A stretch of 11,420 bases of DNA from UBA4744 sp035282865 (GTDB lineage: Bacteria > Actinomycetota > Acidimicrobiia > Spongiisociales > UBA4744). Where the stretch lies: assembly GCA_035282865.1 (NCBI GenBank), contig DATEVB010000241.1, positions 1-11,420 of the forward strand, read 5' to 3'. Of the stretch, positions 1 through 6,227 are shown piece after piece. The notes under the pieces are model-generated. The model searched no databases. It saw nothing but the letters and a program-made list of their open reading frames with translations, and was not told the origin of the DNA. Position 1 is the first letter of the stretch, and every line of letters begins with the position of its first letter. Position numbers and translations under genes: made by a program.

Positions 1-218
1 AGCTTCTCAGTGCGCCCGAGAAAACCTTTGAAGGCCGCCTGGAGCACGCTGAAGGGCTCGTTCGATCCGAAGTTCAGCACGAGCGCCAGATCCTTCTCGA
101 CCACGGCGAACTCCTCGGCAGACCAGTCGCCGTTCTCACCGCAGACCCCAAGCAGCAGCGGCTGACCATCATCGGTTTGGGTCTTCACGAAGAGGCGAAC
201 GCGTCCCTGGTTTTCCAT
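1..218 (-). CDS. Unrecognised protein, N-terminal part only (runs off left edge)
   Basis: An open frame starts with ATG at 218-216 and runs off the window with no stop, giving 72 residues beginning MENQGRVRLFVKTQTDDGQP. An in-frame TAG lies about 40 bp upstream with no other ATG or GTG between, which supports this start. The ribosome-binding site is poor: only a short G run (CTGGG) touches the ATG. The visible part is soluble and acidic (DDGQP, GENGDWSAEEF), with no signal peptide or membrane segment. I do not recognise the family. The codons look like those of the other genes here, so it is probably host sequence on the far side of the integrase region. It could equally be cargo of an element that extends left. 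Confidence 0.55.
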   Translation of the reverse strand, partial: MENQGRVRLFVKTQTDDGQPLLLGVCGENGDWSAEEFAVVEKDLALVLNFGSNEPFSVLQAAFKGFLGRTEK

Positions 219-498
219 CCCAGCTGATGGTAGGTCAATGTGGGGGTGCTACCCCACCACGAGCGATGCGTTGGCGTTCCGGGAAAGCGCCTGCGGCGGT
301 AGAGGATGCTGTGCCAGATCCACAGCCTCTTCCAGACCGCAACAAAGAGGGCGTCCGGTGTAGGCAAAGTGAGAACAACCGCACCGATCGCCAGATCAGG
401 CGCAATAACACGCATTTCGAGGAGTGCTCGGGATCCTCACGAATGGGCTCGTTACGTTTGCGGCTCCTCGGGCCAAGAGCGCCTCTTTGTCACTCGGG
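219..498. other. Stretch without a convincing gene between the integrase and the left gene
   Basis: About 280 bp separate the integrase stop from the left gene. Short open frames exist on both strands, but none has a ribosome-binding site or a recognisable product. What can be seen is a 6-bp hairpin GTGGGG/CCCCAC (240-257), a larger hairpin at 301-330, and a short AAGAG/CTCTT hairpin (475-487) just after the integrase stop. I looked for a partial copy of the tRNA-Gly sequence or of its upstream flank, as expected for the other attachment site of an integrated element, and found none. Confidence 0.6.
301..330. terminator. Hairpin, possible terminator
   Basis: GCTGTG (308-313) pairs perfectly with CACAGC (321-326) around a 7-nt loop. 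AGAG (301-304) pairs with CTCT (327-330) after a 3-nt bulge. No T run follows on either strand, so it would be a U-less terminator or simply a chance structure. It lies downstream of the integrase gene on the minus strand. Confidence 0.25.
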
Positions 499-1683
499 TC
501 AGAAATCTCCCTCCAGGGTCTTTGCTGCCCGCTCCAGCGCCTGTGAATCGACGTTGACGTACCAGTTGTAGGTGGTCGATACTTGCCTGTGACCCAGCAT
601 CATGGAGACAGTGGGTACCTCAACCCCGAGACGAATCCAGCGGGTTGCGCAATAGTGGCGCAGATAGTGCCACGTGGCGTCCGTGGGCCACCCAGCTATC
701 AGGCTGGCGTGACGCCAGAACACTTTGCCTCTGGCTGAGCGACGGAATGGGTTACCGTTTCGCGTGGACAGCAAGAGTCGCTCAGGCAAGCCTTCATCGA
801 CATGGGGACCGATTTCCCAGTCGTCGTCGAGGTCGGCGATCCATGCACGAAACACGTCCGAGACGGGCGATTCCAAAACCACCTCCCGTGCTCGGGCGTT
901 TCGCTTACCAGGTGCCCGGAATTGAAACCGTCCTTCATCCGACTCGACACACGTGCGAGTGACATGCAGCCGCTGTTTTCCGAGGTCGACCGAGCCGACC
1001 GTCAGAGCCGAGAGTTCACCCCACCGAACTCCCGTGTAGGCAGCTACCGTCGCCATGACTCCATATACGGGTCGGTCAGAGGCCATTCGGGCGACCAATT
1101 CTTCGACCTGGTTGTCCGTAGGAACCATCGTCAGATCGGGTCGACCATCCTCAACCCTCGTCCGTGAGCGGGGCACAGTGACCCCGACAAGTGGGTGACG
1201 GGATCCATCCCAAACCTCCCGCTGGATGCCTTCGTCGACGGCAAGCTTGATGACATTGCGGGTGTGTTTCATGAAGTCGTGGGAGTAGCCCTCCAGGGCC
1301 ATATCCTGGAGAACCGCAGAGAGGTGTTGGCGGGTAATCTGCCGGGCAGGGAGGTCGCCAAGCCGAGGAATGATGTGGATACGAGCGATCCGCTCCACTC
1401 GGTTGGCCCAGTTCTCGGTCCAGTCTCGGTGACGGGGATCTATCGCTGCCGAAACGAGCGCTGCGAAAGTTGTGTCGGCGGTAGCGAGTTGCCCGCCCTC
1501 CGTCCATAGCCGCGCCGCCTCGTCATGGGCAATCTGCTTCGCCACTTCCAAGGTGTTGGCGCCCCGTTCCCGCTGGCGCTTTCCCTCCGTCCATAGGATC
1601 CGGTATCCTCTCGGCTTGCGATTGACAACCCGAACTGGTCCAGCTTCATAAAGGGAGTTCGCCGGGTCTCTGGGTCTCGCCAC
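499..1683 (-). CDS. Tyrosine recombinase (phage-type integrase)
   Basis: Site-specific recombinase that cuts and rejoins DNA through a covalent 3'-phosphotyrosine, integrating or excising an element. The start is GTG at 1683, because GAGGAGG lies 6-12 bases upstream; this gives 394 residues, normal for an integrase with an arm-binding domain. The frame stays open to an ATG at 1857, but the extra residues look like translated noncoding DNA and lack a ribosome-binding site. Layout: arm-type DNA-binding segment (about 15-60, basic, with GYRILW), SAM-like core-binding domain (about 70-160), catalytic domain (about 185-390). The catalytic set is complete: R220 (TGVRWGE), likely K260 (PGKRNARAREV), H339 and R342 (HYLRH), H365 (LGHRQ) and Y375, ten residues after that His. 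It looks intact and potentially active. No excisionase or other element gene is visible. It reads away from the adjacent tRNA-Gly. Confidence 0.93.
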   Translation of the reverse strand: MARPRDPANSLYEAGPVRVVNRKPRGYRILWTEGKRQRERGANTLEVAKQIAHDEAARLWTEGGQLATADTTFAALVSAAIDPRHRDWTENWANRVERIARIHIIPRLGDLPARQITRQHLSAVLQDMALEGYSHDFMKHTRNVIKLAVDEGIQREVWDGSRHPLVGVTVPRSRTRVEDGRPDLTMVPTDNQVEELVARMASDRPVYGVMATVAAYTGVRWGELSALTVGSVDLGKQRLHVTRTCVESDEGRFQFRAPGKRNARAREVVLESPVSDVFRAWIADLDDDWEIGPHVDEGLPERLLLSTRNGNPFRRSARGKVFWRHASLIAGWPTDATWHYLRHYCATRWIRLGVEVPTVSMMLGHRQVSTTYNWYVNVDSQALERAAKTLEGDF

Positions 1684-1688
1684 GGGGC

Positions 1689-1695
1689 CCTCCTC
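1689..1695 (-). promoter_or_regulatory. Strong ribosome-binding site that sets the integrase start
   Basis: On the minus strand GAGGAGGG is followed by CCCC and then GTG. It is the best Shine-Dalgarno match near any candidate start in this frame and decides for GTG 1683 over the upstream ATG at 1857. Confidence 0.75.
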
Positions 1696-1718
1696 GGACG
1701 CTTTCTCAGGTGATTCGT

Positions 1719-1796
1719 TGCCAAGAATGGATGCAGTTGGTGTGGATCGGTACCGACTACAGGATGCCAGGAATGCCAGGAAATAGCCAGGAATTT
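1719..1796. repeat. Direct repeats of ATTCCTGGC, candidate integrase arm-type sites
   Basis: Read on the integrase strand, ATTCCTGGC or a close variant recurs. On the plus strand the copies are CCAGGAAT (1787-1794), CCAGGAAA (1776-1783), CCAGGAAT (1767-1774), a diverged CAGGATG (1760-1766) and CCAAGAAT (1721-1728). TGCCAAGAATG (1719-1729) and TGCCAGGAATG (1765-1775) differ at one base. The AGG cores are spaced 8, 9 and 11 bp. The repeats lie between the integrase start and the tRNA, in DNA visibly richer in A+T than the flanking genes. This is where lambda-type integrases have arm sites and where excisionase or repressor sites also occur. The repeats are seen directly; the function is inferred. 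Confidence 0.5.
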
Positions 1797-1846
1797 CTGA
1801 GATAGCAGGAGACGAGGCGAGACAACCGAAATAGGCCTTTACCAGG

Positions 1847-1852
1847 TAGAAT
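1847..1852 (+). promoter_or_regulatory. Likely -10 box for the tRNA-Gly gene
   Basis: TAGAAT ends nine bases before the first base of the tRNA, the right distance for transcription starting just upstream of the mature 5' end. No good -35 hexamer stands at 16-18 bp spacing. The box lies between the integrase flank and the tRNA, so an element ending at the tRNA 5' end would supply this promoter. Confidence 0.4.
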
Positions 1853-1861
1853 GCCAATCCT

Positions 1862-1932
1862 GCGGGTGTAGTTCAGTGGTAGAACACGAGCTTCCCAAGC
1901 TTGGAACGGGGGTTCAATTCCCCTCACCCGCT
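1862..1932 (+). tRNA. tRNA-Gly (anticodon CCC)
   Basis: A full cloverleaf can be drawn. Acceptor stem GCGGGTG (1862-1868) pairs with CACCCGC (1925-1931), with T1932 as discriminator. D arm is GTTC/GAAC around AGTGGTA. Anticodon stem CGAGC/GCTTG holds the loop TTCCCAA, so the anticodon is CCC, reading GGG glycine codons. The T arm has TTCAATT in a G/C stem with one G-T pair. The 3' CCA is not encoded. The following gene on the same strand is dcd, 100 bp downstream. The tRNA gene is intact, and its 5' side faces the integrase. Confidence 0.96.
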
Positions 1933-1935
1933 CTC

Positions 1936-1960
1936 ACGGCAACCTACGGCGGTTTGCCGT
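1936..1960 (+). terminator. Hairpin after tRNA-Gly, possible terminator or processing structure
   Basis: ACGGCAA (1936-1942) pairs perfectly with TTGCCGT (1954-1960) around an 11-nt loop, starting 4 nt after the tRNA. AA rather than a T run follows, so termination would be of the U-less type. It could also protect or end the tRNA precursor, or allow read-through into dcd. Confidence 0.45.
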
Positions 1961-2032
1961 AAGCGCGCAGAGAGCCGGTCGGGCGGCCGTGCTCGCGGCG
2001 ACCTACCATCAGCGCCACGAACGGGGGCCATC

Positions 2033-2596
2033 ATGATCCTGTCGGACCGCACCATCAAGGAGTCGATGGCGACGGGACGTATCGTTATCGATCCGTACGA
2101 CGAATCGTTTGTCCAGCCATCCAGCATCGATCTGCGGGTGGATCGTTTCTTCCGGGTATTCGAGAACCACCTCTATCCGTACATCGATCCCAAAGCACCG
2201 CAGGACGCCTTGACGACGCTGGTCGAGGTCGGCGACGATGAGCCGTTCATGCTGCATCCAGGTGAGTTCGTTCTGGGATCCACGCTCGAGAGAGTGCAGC
2301 TCGGCGATGACCTCGTCGCCCGGCTGGAGGGCAAGTCCAGCCTGGGTCGCATCGGCCTCCTGATCCATTCGACCGCCGGTTTCGTCGATCCCGGGTTCGA
2401 CGGGTACCTGACCCTGGAGCTGTCGAACGTGGCCAACCTACCCATTGCCATCTATCCCGGGATGAAGATCGGTCAGATCTCGTTCTACCAGCTCACTACA
2501 CCGGCGGACCACCCGTACGGAAGCGAAGAGGCGAGCAGCAAGTACCAGGGTCAGCGAGGACCGACACCGAGCCGCGCGTATCAGGACTTCGAGTAG
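2033..2596 (+). CDS. dcd: dCTP deaminase (probably the bifunctional dUMP-forming type)
   Basis: Deaminates dCTP; the close mycobacterial relative also hydrolyses the product, giving dUMP for thymidylate synthesis while keeping dUTP low. The 187-residue protein matches my memory of M. tuberculosis Dcd along its length: MILSDR start, QPSSIDLRVD (29-38), HPGEFVLGSTLE (75-86), EGKSSLGRIGL (99-109), HSTAGFVDPGF (112-122) and the conserved SKYQGQRGPTPSR tail. Catalytic E129 is in LTLELSN; S102/S103 and R106 are in the substrate-binding stretch. The family is normally a trimer. The start is ATG 2033, which gives the family N-terminus; a G-rich stretch (GGGGG) 7-11 bases upstream is the only ribosome-binding candidate. 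The frame is open further upstream, into the tRNA gene, which is not coding. It converges with surE. Bifunctionality is inferred from similarity. Confidence 0.96.
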   Translation: MILSDRTIKESMATGRIVIDPYDESFVQPSSIDLRVDRFFRVFENHLYPYIDPKAPQDALTTLVEVGDDEPFMLHPGEFVLGSTLERVQLGDDLVARLEGKSSLGRIGLLIHSTAGFVDPGFDGYLTLELSNVANLPIAIYPGMKIGQISFYQLTTPADHPYGSEEASSKYQGQRGPTPSRAYQDFE

Positions 2597-2606
2597 GCAA
2601 CCGTCT

Positions 2607-2628
2607 CCCCTCCCGCCGGCGGGAGAGG
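2607..2628. terminator. Palindrome between convergent dcd and surE, likely bidirectional terminator
   Basis: CTCCCG (2610-2615) pairs with CGGGAG (2620-2625) around CCGG, and after one mismatch two more G-C pairs extend it. It starts 11 bp after the dcd stop and ends 10 bp before the surE stop, so it serves both genes. There is no T run. Confidence 0.6.
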
Positions 2629-2637
2629 CTTCCGTAC

Positions 2638-3432
2638 CTACTCGCGCTCGACGGCCGACCGGAACGCCTCGGAAACGTTACCCGTGTGCGCCAGCTGAAT
2701 GGGAGTGATCGCTACGCCACCCGACCGCAGTGTCTCCACGTCGGATCCCTTCAGATCTCCGATCATCCGTAAACCGGTATTGAAGTCGTGGATGAACCGA
2801 CCCGGCTCGTGTTCGCGAAAGATGTTGTCGTACCCTACCTTGGCCAAACTGGTGATCCGCCGGGGGGAAACGAGGCCGGCGTCGTCGGGGAAGTTGACCG
2901 AAAGCACGTCGATTCCTGCCGGGAAGCCGGCCCGCAGGATGTCGGCCAATACGTCAACTGCCAACGCTGCGGCAGCCTCCCAGAAGGCACCGGCCTCACC
3001 CGACCAGGCCCGCTTGGCCCAGCCCCTGTGGTCAAAGGGCGATCCCGTCGAGAAGGCAACTGCCGGGAGACCGGCAATCCAACCCTCGGCGGCCGCTCCC
3101 ACGGTGCCACTCGAGAGCAGGAAACCGAGTCCTTGGTTCAGCCCGACGTTGATTCCCGACAGGACCATGTCCGGTTTTGCGCCGAAGAGTGAGTGGACCC
3201 CCAGTTGGGTGCAATCGGCCGGGTACCCGTCGGCAACGAACATCTCGATCTCTTCCCGAACGATCCGCTCGACCCTCACTTCGTCGAAACGGGTGATGGC
3301 TTTGCCGACCCAACTACGTTCCTGGGCCGGTACAACGACCTTCACGGGGGCGATCTCATAGAGAGCCCTCGCAAAAGGGAGCAGGGCCGGCGAGTCGACC
3401 CCGTCGTCGTTAGTCAAGAGCAGATAGCCCAT
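2638..3432 (-). CDS. surE: 5'/3'-nucleotidase SurE
   Basis: Metal-dependent phosphatase that dephosphorylates nucleoside 5'- and 3'-monophosphates; some members also act on short polyphosphate. It is cytoplasmic and associated with stress survival in other bacteria. At 264 residues it is close to the usual 250-265. Hallmarks: LLLTNDDG at the N-terminus with metal ligands D9 and D10, S40 in PAQERSWVG, N95 in SGINVG, and SSGTVGAAAEG at 107-117. The start ATG 3432 puts the first strand directly at the N-terminus, as in the family; no clear ribosome-binding site precedes it. The gene follows the SIMPL-protein gene on the same strand, but a strong hairpin lies between them, so co-transcription is doubtful. 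Family assignment is firm; the physiological substrate is not readable from sequence. Confidence 0.95.
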   Translation of the reverse strand: MGYLLLTNDDGVDSPALLPFARALYEIAPVKVVVPAQERSWVGKAITRFDEVRVERIVREEIEMFVADGYPADCTQLGVHSLFGAKPDMVLSGINVGLNQGLGFLLSSGTVGAAAEGWIAGLPAVAFSTGSPFDHRGWAKRAWSGEAGAFWEAAAALAVDVLADILRAGFPAGIDVLSVNFPDDAGLVSPRRITSLAKVGYDNIFREHEPGRFIHDFNTGLRMIGDLKGSDVETLRSGGVAITPIQLAHTGNVSEAFRSAVERE

Positions 3433-3475
3433 GACCCTGGAGGTTACCGGTCGTTGTTGCCCTCACGCCCACAGC

Positions 3476-3506
3476 AGTAGCTGCCGGGTTCAACCCGGCA
3501 GCTACT
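3476..3506 (-). terminator. Long perfect hairpin, terminator of the SIMPL-protein gene
   Basis: AGTAGCTGCCGGG (3476-3488) pairs without mismatch with CCCGGCAGCTACT (3494-3506) around TTCAA, giving 13 bp. It begins 13 nt past the stop of the SIMPL-protein gene and lies about 43 nt before surE. No T tract follows, as is common for high-GC actinobacterial terminators. It separates the two genes into different transcripts or attenuates surE. Confidence 0.7.
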
Positions 3507-3519
3507 CGGCAGACACCGC

Positions 3520-4263
3520 TTATCCCTCGATTGCGAACTGAGCGGTGACTACAACCGATACCGACGCTTCACCAGGCTGGATGGGCGTTGCCGCGTCGAA
3601 GGCCGCCCCCCCTGCCGCCTCGGCATAGACGATGGGAGGTGGCGTTGGGCTGGCCGTCTCGCTGATCGAGACGGCCTTGCCGAGCCGCACTTCGGCCAGA
3701 GCCGCCAGTTGCTCGGCCTTGGCTTTGGCATCGTTCCAGGCTGCCTCACGGGCAGCGGTGATCAAAGCGCCGTCGGCTTCGAGATCGAATCGGATGCCGT
3801 TGACGACCGCATCGTTGCCACCGGCCGCGGTGGCAGCATCGATGACCTCCCCTGCCTTGTCGAGATCCCGAATCTTGGCACTGACGGTGTTGCTGACCCT
3901 GTACCCGCGCAGCGTCTCGGTGTCGTTCCGGTAGTCGTACTCGGGCCAAATCGAGTAATTGGTGGTCTGGATGTCCTTCTCGGCAACCCCGTTCGCCTCG
4001 AGAGCGTCGATGACGGTCTGAGCGAGGCGAGCTGCCTCACCGGTGGCCTCCCCGACGGTCGGTCGCAGCACCTGCACTCCGAGATCGATGATCAGCGTGT
4101 CGGGAGTCCCGGTCACCTGGCCGGTCCCGGACACTGCAATCGTGTTGTTCATGAGCGTTTGGTTTCCTCCCGTCGGCGCAATCTGCGCGGCGGCGTTGCT
4201 TGTCCCGGCGCAGCCGGCCAATATCAAGCTGATCGCCGCGAGGGGTATCAGTAACTTACGCAT
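3520..4263 (-). CDS. SIMPL-domain (YggE/BP26-type, DUF541) lipoprotein
   Basis: A 247-residue exported protein. The N-terminus is a lipoprotein signal: MRK, a hydrophobic core, then lipobox LAGC with Cys18. A short low-complexity linker follows, then one SIMPL domain (about 40-246) opening with NTIAVSGTGQVTGTPD, the family signature. The middle has the usual alternation of helices (GEAARLAQTVIDALEANG; REAAWNDAKAKAEQLAALA) and strands, and the end is SVVVTAQFAIEG. Relatives include E. coli YggE and Brucella BP26, a periplasmic protein that forms ring-like oligomers; the biochemical role is poorly known and has been linked to oxidative stress. The start ATG 4263 is supported by AAGGAG with 7-nt spacing. 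It is transcribed away from the next lipoprotein gene. Family call is good, function uncertain. Confidence 0.9.
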   Translation of the reverse strand: MRKLLIPLAAISLILAGCAGTSNAAAQIAPTGGNQTLMNNTIAVSGTGQVTGTPDTLIIDLGVQVLRPTVGEATGEAARLAQTVIDALEANGVAEKDIQTTNYSIWPEYDYRNDTETLRGYRVSNTVSAKIRDLDKAGEVIDAATAAGGNDAVVNGIRFDLEADGALITAAREAAWNDAKAKAEQLAALAEVRLGKAVSISETASPTPPPIVYAEAAGGAAFDAATPIQPGEASVSVVVTAQFAIEG

Positions 4264-4469
4264 CGCTTGTCTCCTTGGTGAGCACGTTCGGCATCAAACA
4301 ACCCTATGACGATCCTCAACGCCGCAAAGGTTCCCGCCGGGTGGGGCTTCGTGAAGGCCGATCGAACTCATGCTCCGGACCTGTTGCCGACCCGGGAGAC
4401 CGCCGATTCAGGAACCTCCCGGTACGGCGCGAACGTCACATGGTCGTCAGGTCGGCGGAGAATCAGAGA
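4264..4469. promoter_or_regulatory. Divergent intergenic region between two lipoprotein genes
   Basis: 206 bp between divergent starts must hold promoters for both. The clear elements are AAGGAG (4271-4276, minus) for the SIMPL gene and CGGAG (4456-4460, plus) for the other lipoprotein. I see no convincing -35/-10 pair, operator palindrome or small gene. Confidence 0.45.
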
Positions 4470-5675
4470 ATGCCAACACGAACCATGGTCATGGTCATCA
4501 TCGGGGTGCTGCTGAGTTCCGCCTGCTCGGCCGAGGTCGTCCCCGACCAAGCGGGGGCGACCGCCGCCCTCCCTTCTTCGACGTCGACCGGCGCGCCGCC
4601 GATCGACCGGCCGGAGGGGGCCGTACTCGTGGTGATCACCGGGGTCATCGAGCCGAGAGCGGACGGGGTTTTGAAGATCTGTCCCGGCCAGGGGGATTCG
4701 TGTGCCGGTATCGTCCTGACCGGGACCGTTGCCGTTCCCGACCCGGAGCCACCCGTCCTCCGGGTCACCGGCTGGTACGACGGGTCGGAACTCCTGGTGA
4801 TCGCCTCTGAAACACCCGACCCGTCCACGTTCACGGACCCCGACTTCTCGACGCCGTGTGAAGGGCTGCGGGGCCCCGCATCGGTGAATCCACCCGACGA
4901 GTCGGTTGGCTCGATCGTGGCATACACCGCCACGATCCCCGACCGCTTCGCCGGGATGTGGTGGGACCGCGCCAGCGCGGTCATGACCGTCCGGTTGACC
5001 GGTGACGACATCGAGAACCACCGCCGGGCACTAGAGGATGCGGCCGGTGAGGACATGGCCGTGTGCGTTTCCGGTGGGGCCGACTATTCCGAAACGGCGT
5101 TGATCGACATCCAGAGAAGAGTCTTCGACCTCATCGACAGGGAGGCAACGGCCATGTGGGCTTCGTCGGTCGGGGCCTTAACCAACCGGGTCGAAGTGAT
5201 GGTGGAATACCTCGACGGCGCAACCCGGGCGCTCGTCGAGGGCGAGTTCGGCGATGCAGTTGTGTTCGAAGCATTTGTCGAGGTGCTCGAAGGCACCATC
5301 GCCGATCTTCCGGCCCAGGAACCAGCCCATCCCGGAGATGTGAAGCTCCTCACACAATCCAACCGCGCCGGTGGAGGCATGCAGGCCTTGGGCACCTTCG
5401 AAGTCGCCTTCGACCAGGATCTCGACTGCGTGTTCTTCCCGGGCGATGAAAGCAGCCCCGACGGCCGCGGCCGGGTCGTCCCCGTGTGGCCGTTCGGGTA
5501 CACCGCCGAATCGAATCCGCTCCGTATCTACGATCAGGATGGCGAACTGGTGGCAGAAGAGGGCGATGTCATCCAAATGGGGGGCGGCTTCGTCGAGCAC
5601 GTGACGGAGAACGAGTTGTGCGGCGCCGGGGGCGCGTGGATCATGAGCAGCCACCCGGAGATCGTGAACCCCTGA
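4470..5675 (+). CDS. Secreted lipoprotein of unknown function
   Basis: A 401-residue protein I do not recognise. ATG 4470 is chosen because it has CGGAG nine bases upstream and opens a lipoprotein signal (MPTRTMVMVIIGVLL) ending at Cys19 in SSAC, a slightly non-standard lipobox; the open frame before it looks like noncoding DNA. After a Ser/Thr/Pro linker (about 31-48) come a beta-rich N-terminal part (50-113, with a CPGQGDSC pair), a mixed middle (about 145-280) with helix-like stretches around ALIDIQRRVFDLIDREA, and a C-terminal beta-rich part (about 305-392: DLDCVFFPG, RVVPVWPFGYTA, GELVAEEGDVIQMGGG, CGAGGAW). Besides the lipidated Cys there are six cysteines (71, 78, 130, 199, 320, 384), enough for three disulfides in an exported protein. 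It converges on the Nudix gene with 15 bp between stops. Secretion is well supported; function is open. Confidence 0.82.
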   Translation: MPTRTMVMVIIGVLLSSACSAEVVPDQAGATAALPSSTSTGAPPIDRPEGAVLVVITGVIEPRADGVLKICPGQGDSCAGIVLTGTVAVPDPEPPVLRVTGWYDGSELLVIASETPDPSTFTDPDFSTPCEGLRGPASVNPPDESVGSIVAYTATIPDRFAGMWWDRASAVMTVRLTGDDIENHRRALEDAAGEDMAVCVSGGADYSETALIDIQRRVFDLIDREATAMWASSVGALTNRVEVMVEYLDGATRALVEGEFGDAVVFEAFVEVLEGTIADLPAQEPAHPGDVKLLTQSNRAGGGMQALGTFEVAFDQDLDCVFFPGDESSPDGRGRVVPVWPFGYTAESNPLRIYDQDGELVAEEGDVIQMGGGFVEHVTENELCGAGGAWIMSSHPEIVNP

Positions 5676-5690
5676 CCCGTCGAGCCAAGG

Positions 5691-6212
5691 TCAGAGGTAA
5701 TGGAAGTAGGCCGCCGTGTTGGAGTGGATGGACGACCGGACGGGGTCCGTGTCTGCGTCGGATTTCGACAACCAGGCGTACTGAGAGTGTTGGACATCGG
5801 GCGGGGTCGGGTGGCTCTTCACGTCGAGCCGGTAGGCCAGCACCACGTAGTGCGTAGTGAGACCCGGTACACCGGCGAAGTTGGTGTCGTACAGATGCTC
5901 GAATACCCCGAGCAGCCGGCTGTCGGAGCGGAGCCACTGGCCCTCACCAAGCTCCGACCGGGCGATCCTTCCGAACGCCACGTCGAGGGCTTCGCCCTTG
6001 AGGATCCTCCCGCCGGGAACGAACCAGAATCCCCGGGCGGGTTGGTTGACCCGCCATCCGCACAGAACGCGCTGATCCGGGTCCACAACCACCAGGTCGA
6101 TGGACACCAACGGCGCCCGATCGATCACCTCGAGAAACCTGGCTTCGTCCAGGATCACGGCGTCTCCCATATACGGGTAGTCCGGGCGGCTTGAACCCGA
6201 TGCAACGGACAC
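5691..6212 (-). CDS. gmm: Nudix hydrolase, GDP-mannose mannosyl hydrolase (Gmm) type
   Basis: The family hydrolyses GDP-mannose or GDP-glucose to GDP and the free sugar. The 173-residue protein follows E. coli Gmm closely: APLVSIDLVVVD (33-44), NQPARGFWFVPGGR (56-69), SRLLGVFEHLYDTNFAG (98-114), TTHYVVLAYR (119-128), DVQHSQYAWLS (139-149) and the ending SNTAAYF. The Nudix box is the altered Gmm form, with SELG at 86-89 instead of the full REUXEEXGU. H142 lies where I expect the catalytic His of the E. coli enzyme. The start is GTG 6212, with GGGAGG only 3 nt before it, a short spacing; ATG 6170 is possible but has no ribosome-binding site. The upstream dCMP deaminase gene ends 15 bp away on the same strand, so the two are probably one operon. 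No other sugar-nucleotide gene is visible, so the natural substrate may differ. Confidence 0.87.
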   Translation of the reverse strand: MSVASGSSRPDYPYMGDAVILDEARFLEVIDRAPLVSIDLVVVDPDQRVLCGWRVNQPARGFWFVPGGRILKGEALDVAFGRIARSELGEGQWLRSDSRLLGVFEHLYDTNFAGVPGLTTHYVVLAYRLDVKSHPTPPDVQHSQYAWLSKSDADTDPVRSSIHSNTAAYFHYL

Positions 6213-6227
6213 CGGCCTCCCATGTGA

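Noticed and set aside
185..430. Minus-strand frame (MRVIAPDLAIGAVVLTLPTP...) in the left gap
   Set aside because: The first part looks protein-like, but there is no ribosome-binding site, a TGA lies just upstream, the tail is Arg/Trp-rich noise, and it overlaps the start of the left gene.
227..571. Plus-strand 114-codon frame across the integrase 3' end
   Set aside because: Arg/Ser/Pro-rich composition typical of antisense reading in GC-rich DNA; it overlaps a real gene.
1684..1857. 58-codon N-terminal extension of the integrase
   Set aside because: It is translated repeat and promoter-region DNA without a ribosome-binding site; GTG 1683 has a strong one.
1901..2032. Upstream extension of dcd
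   Set aside because: It starts inside the tRNA gene; the family N-terminus begins at ATG 2033.
4275..4469. 65-codon N-terminal extension of the unknown lipoprotein
   Set aside because: It would bury the signal peptide and runs through the promoter region of the divergent gene.
4368..5021. 217-codon minus-strand frame over the lipoprotein gene
   Set aside because: Composition is G/R/D/H-rich shadow sequence; the plus-strand gene has a ribosome-binding site and signal peptide.
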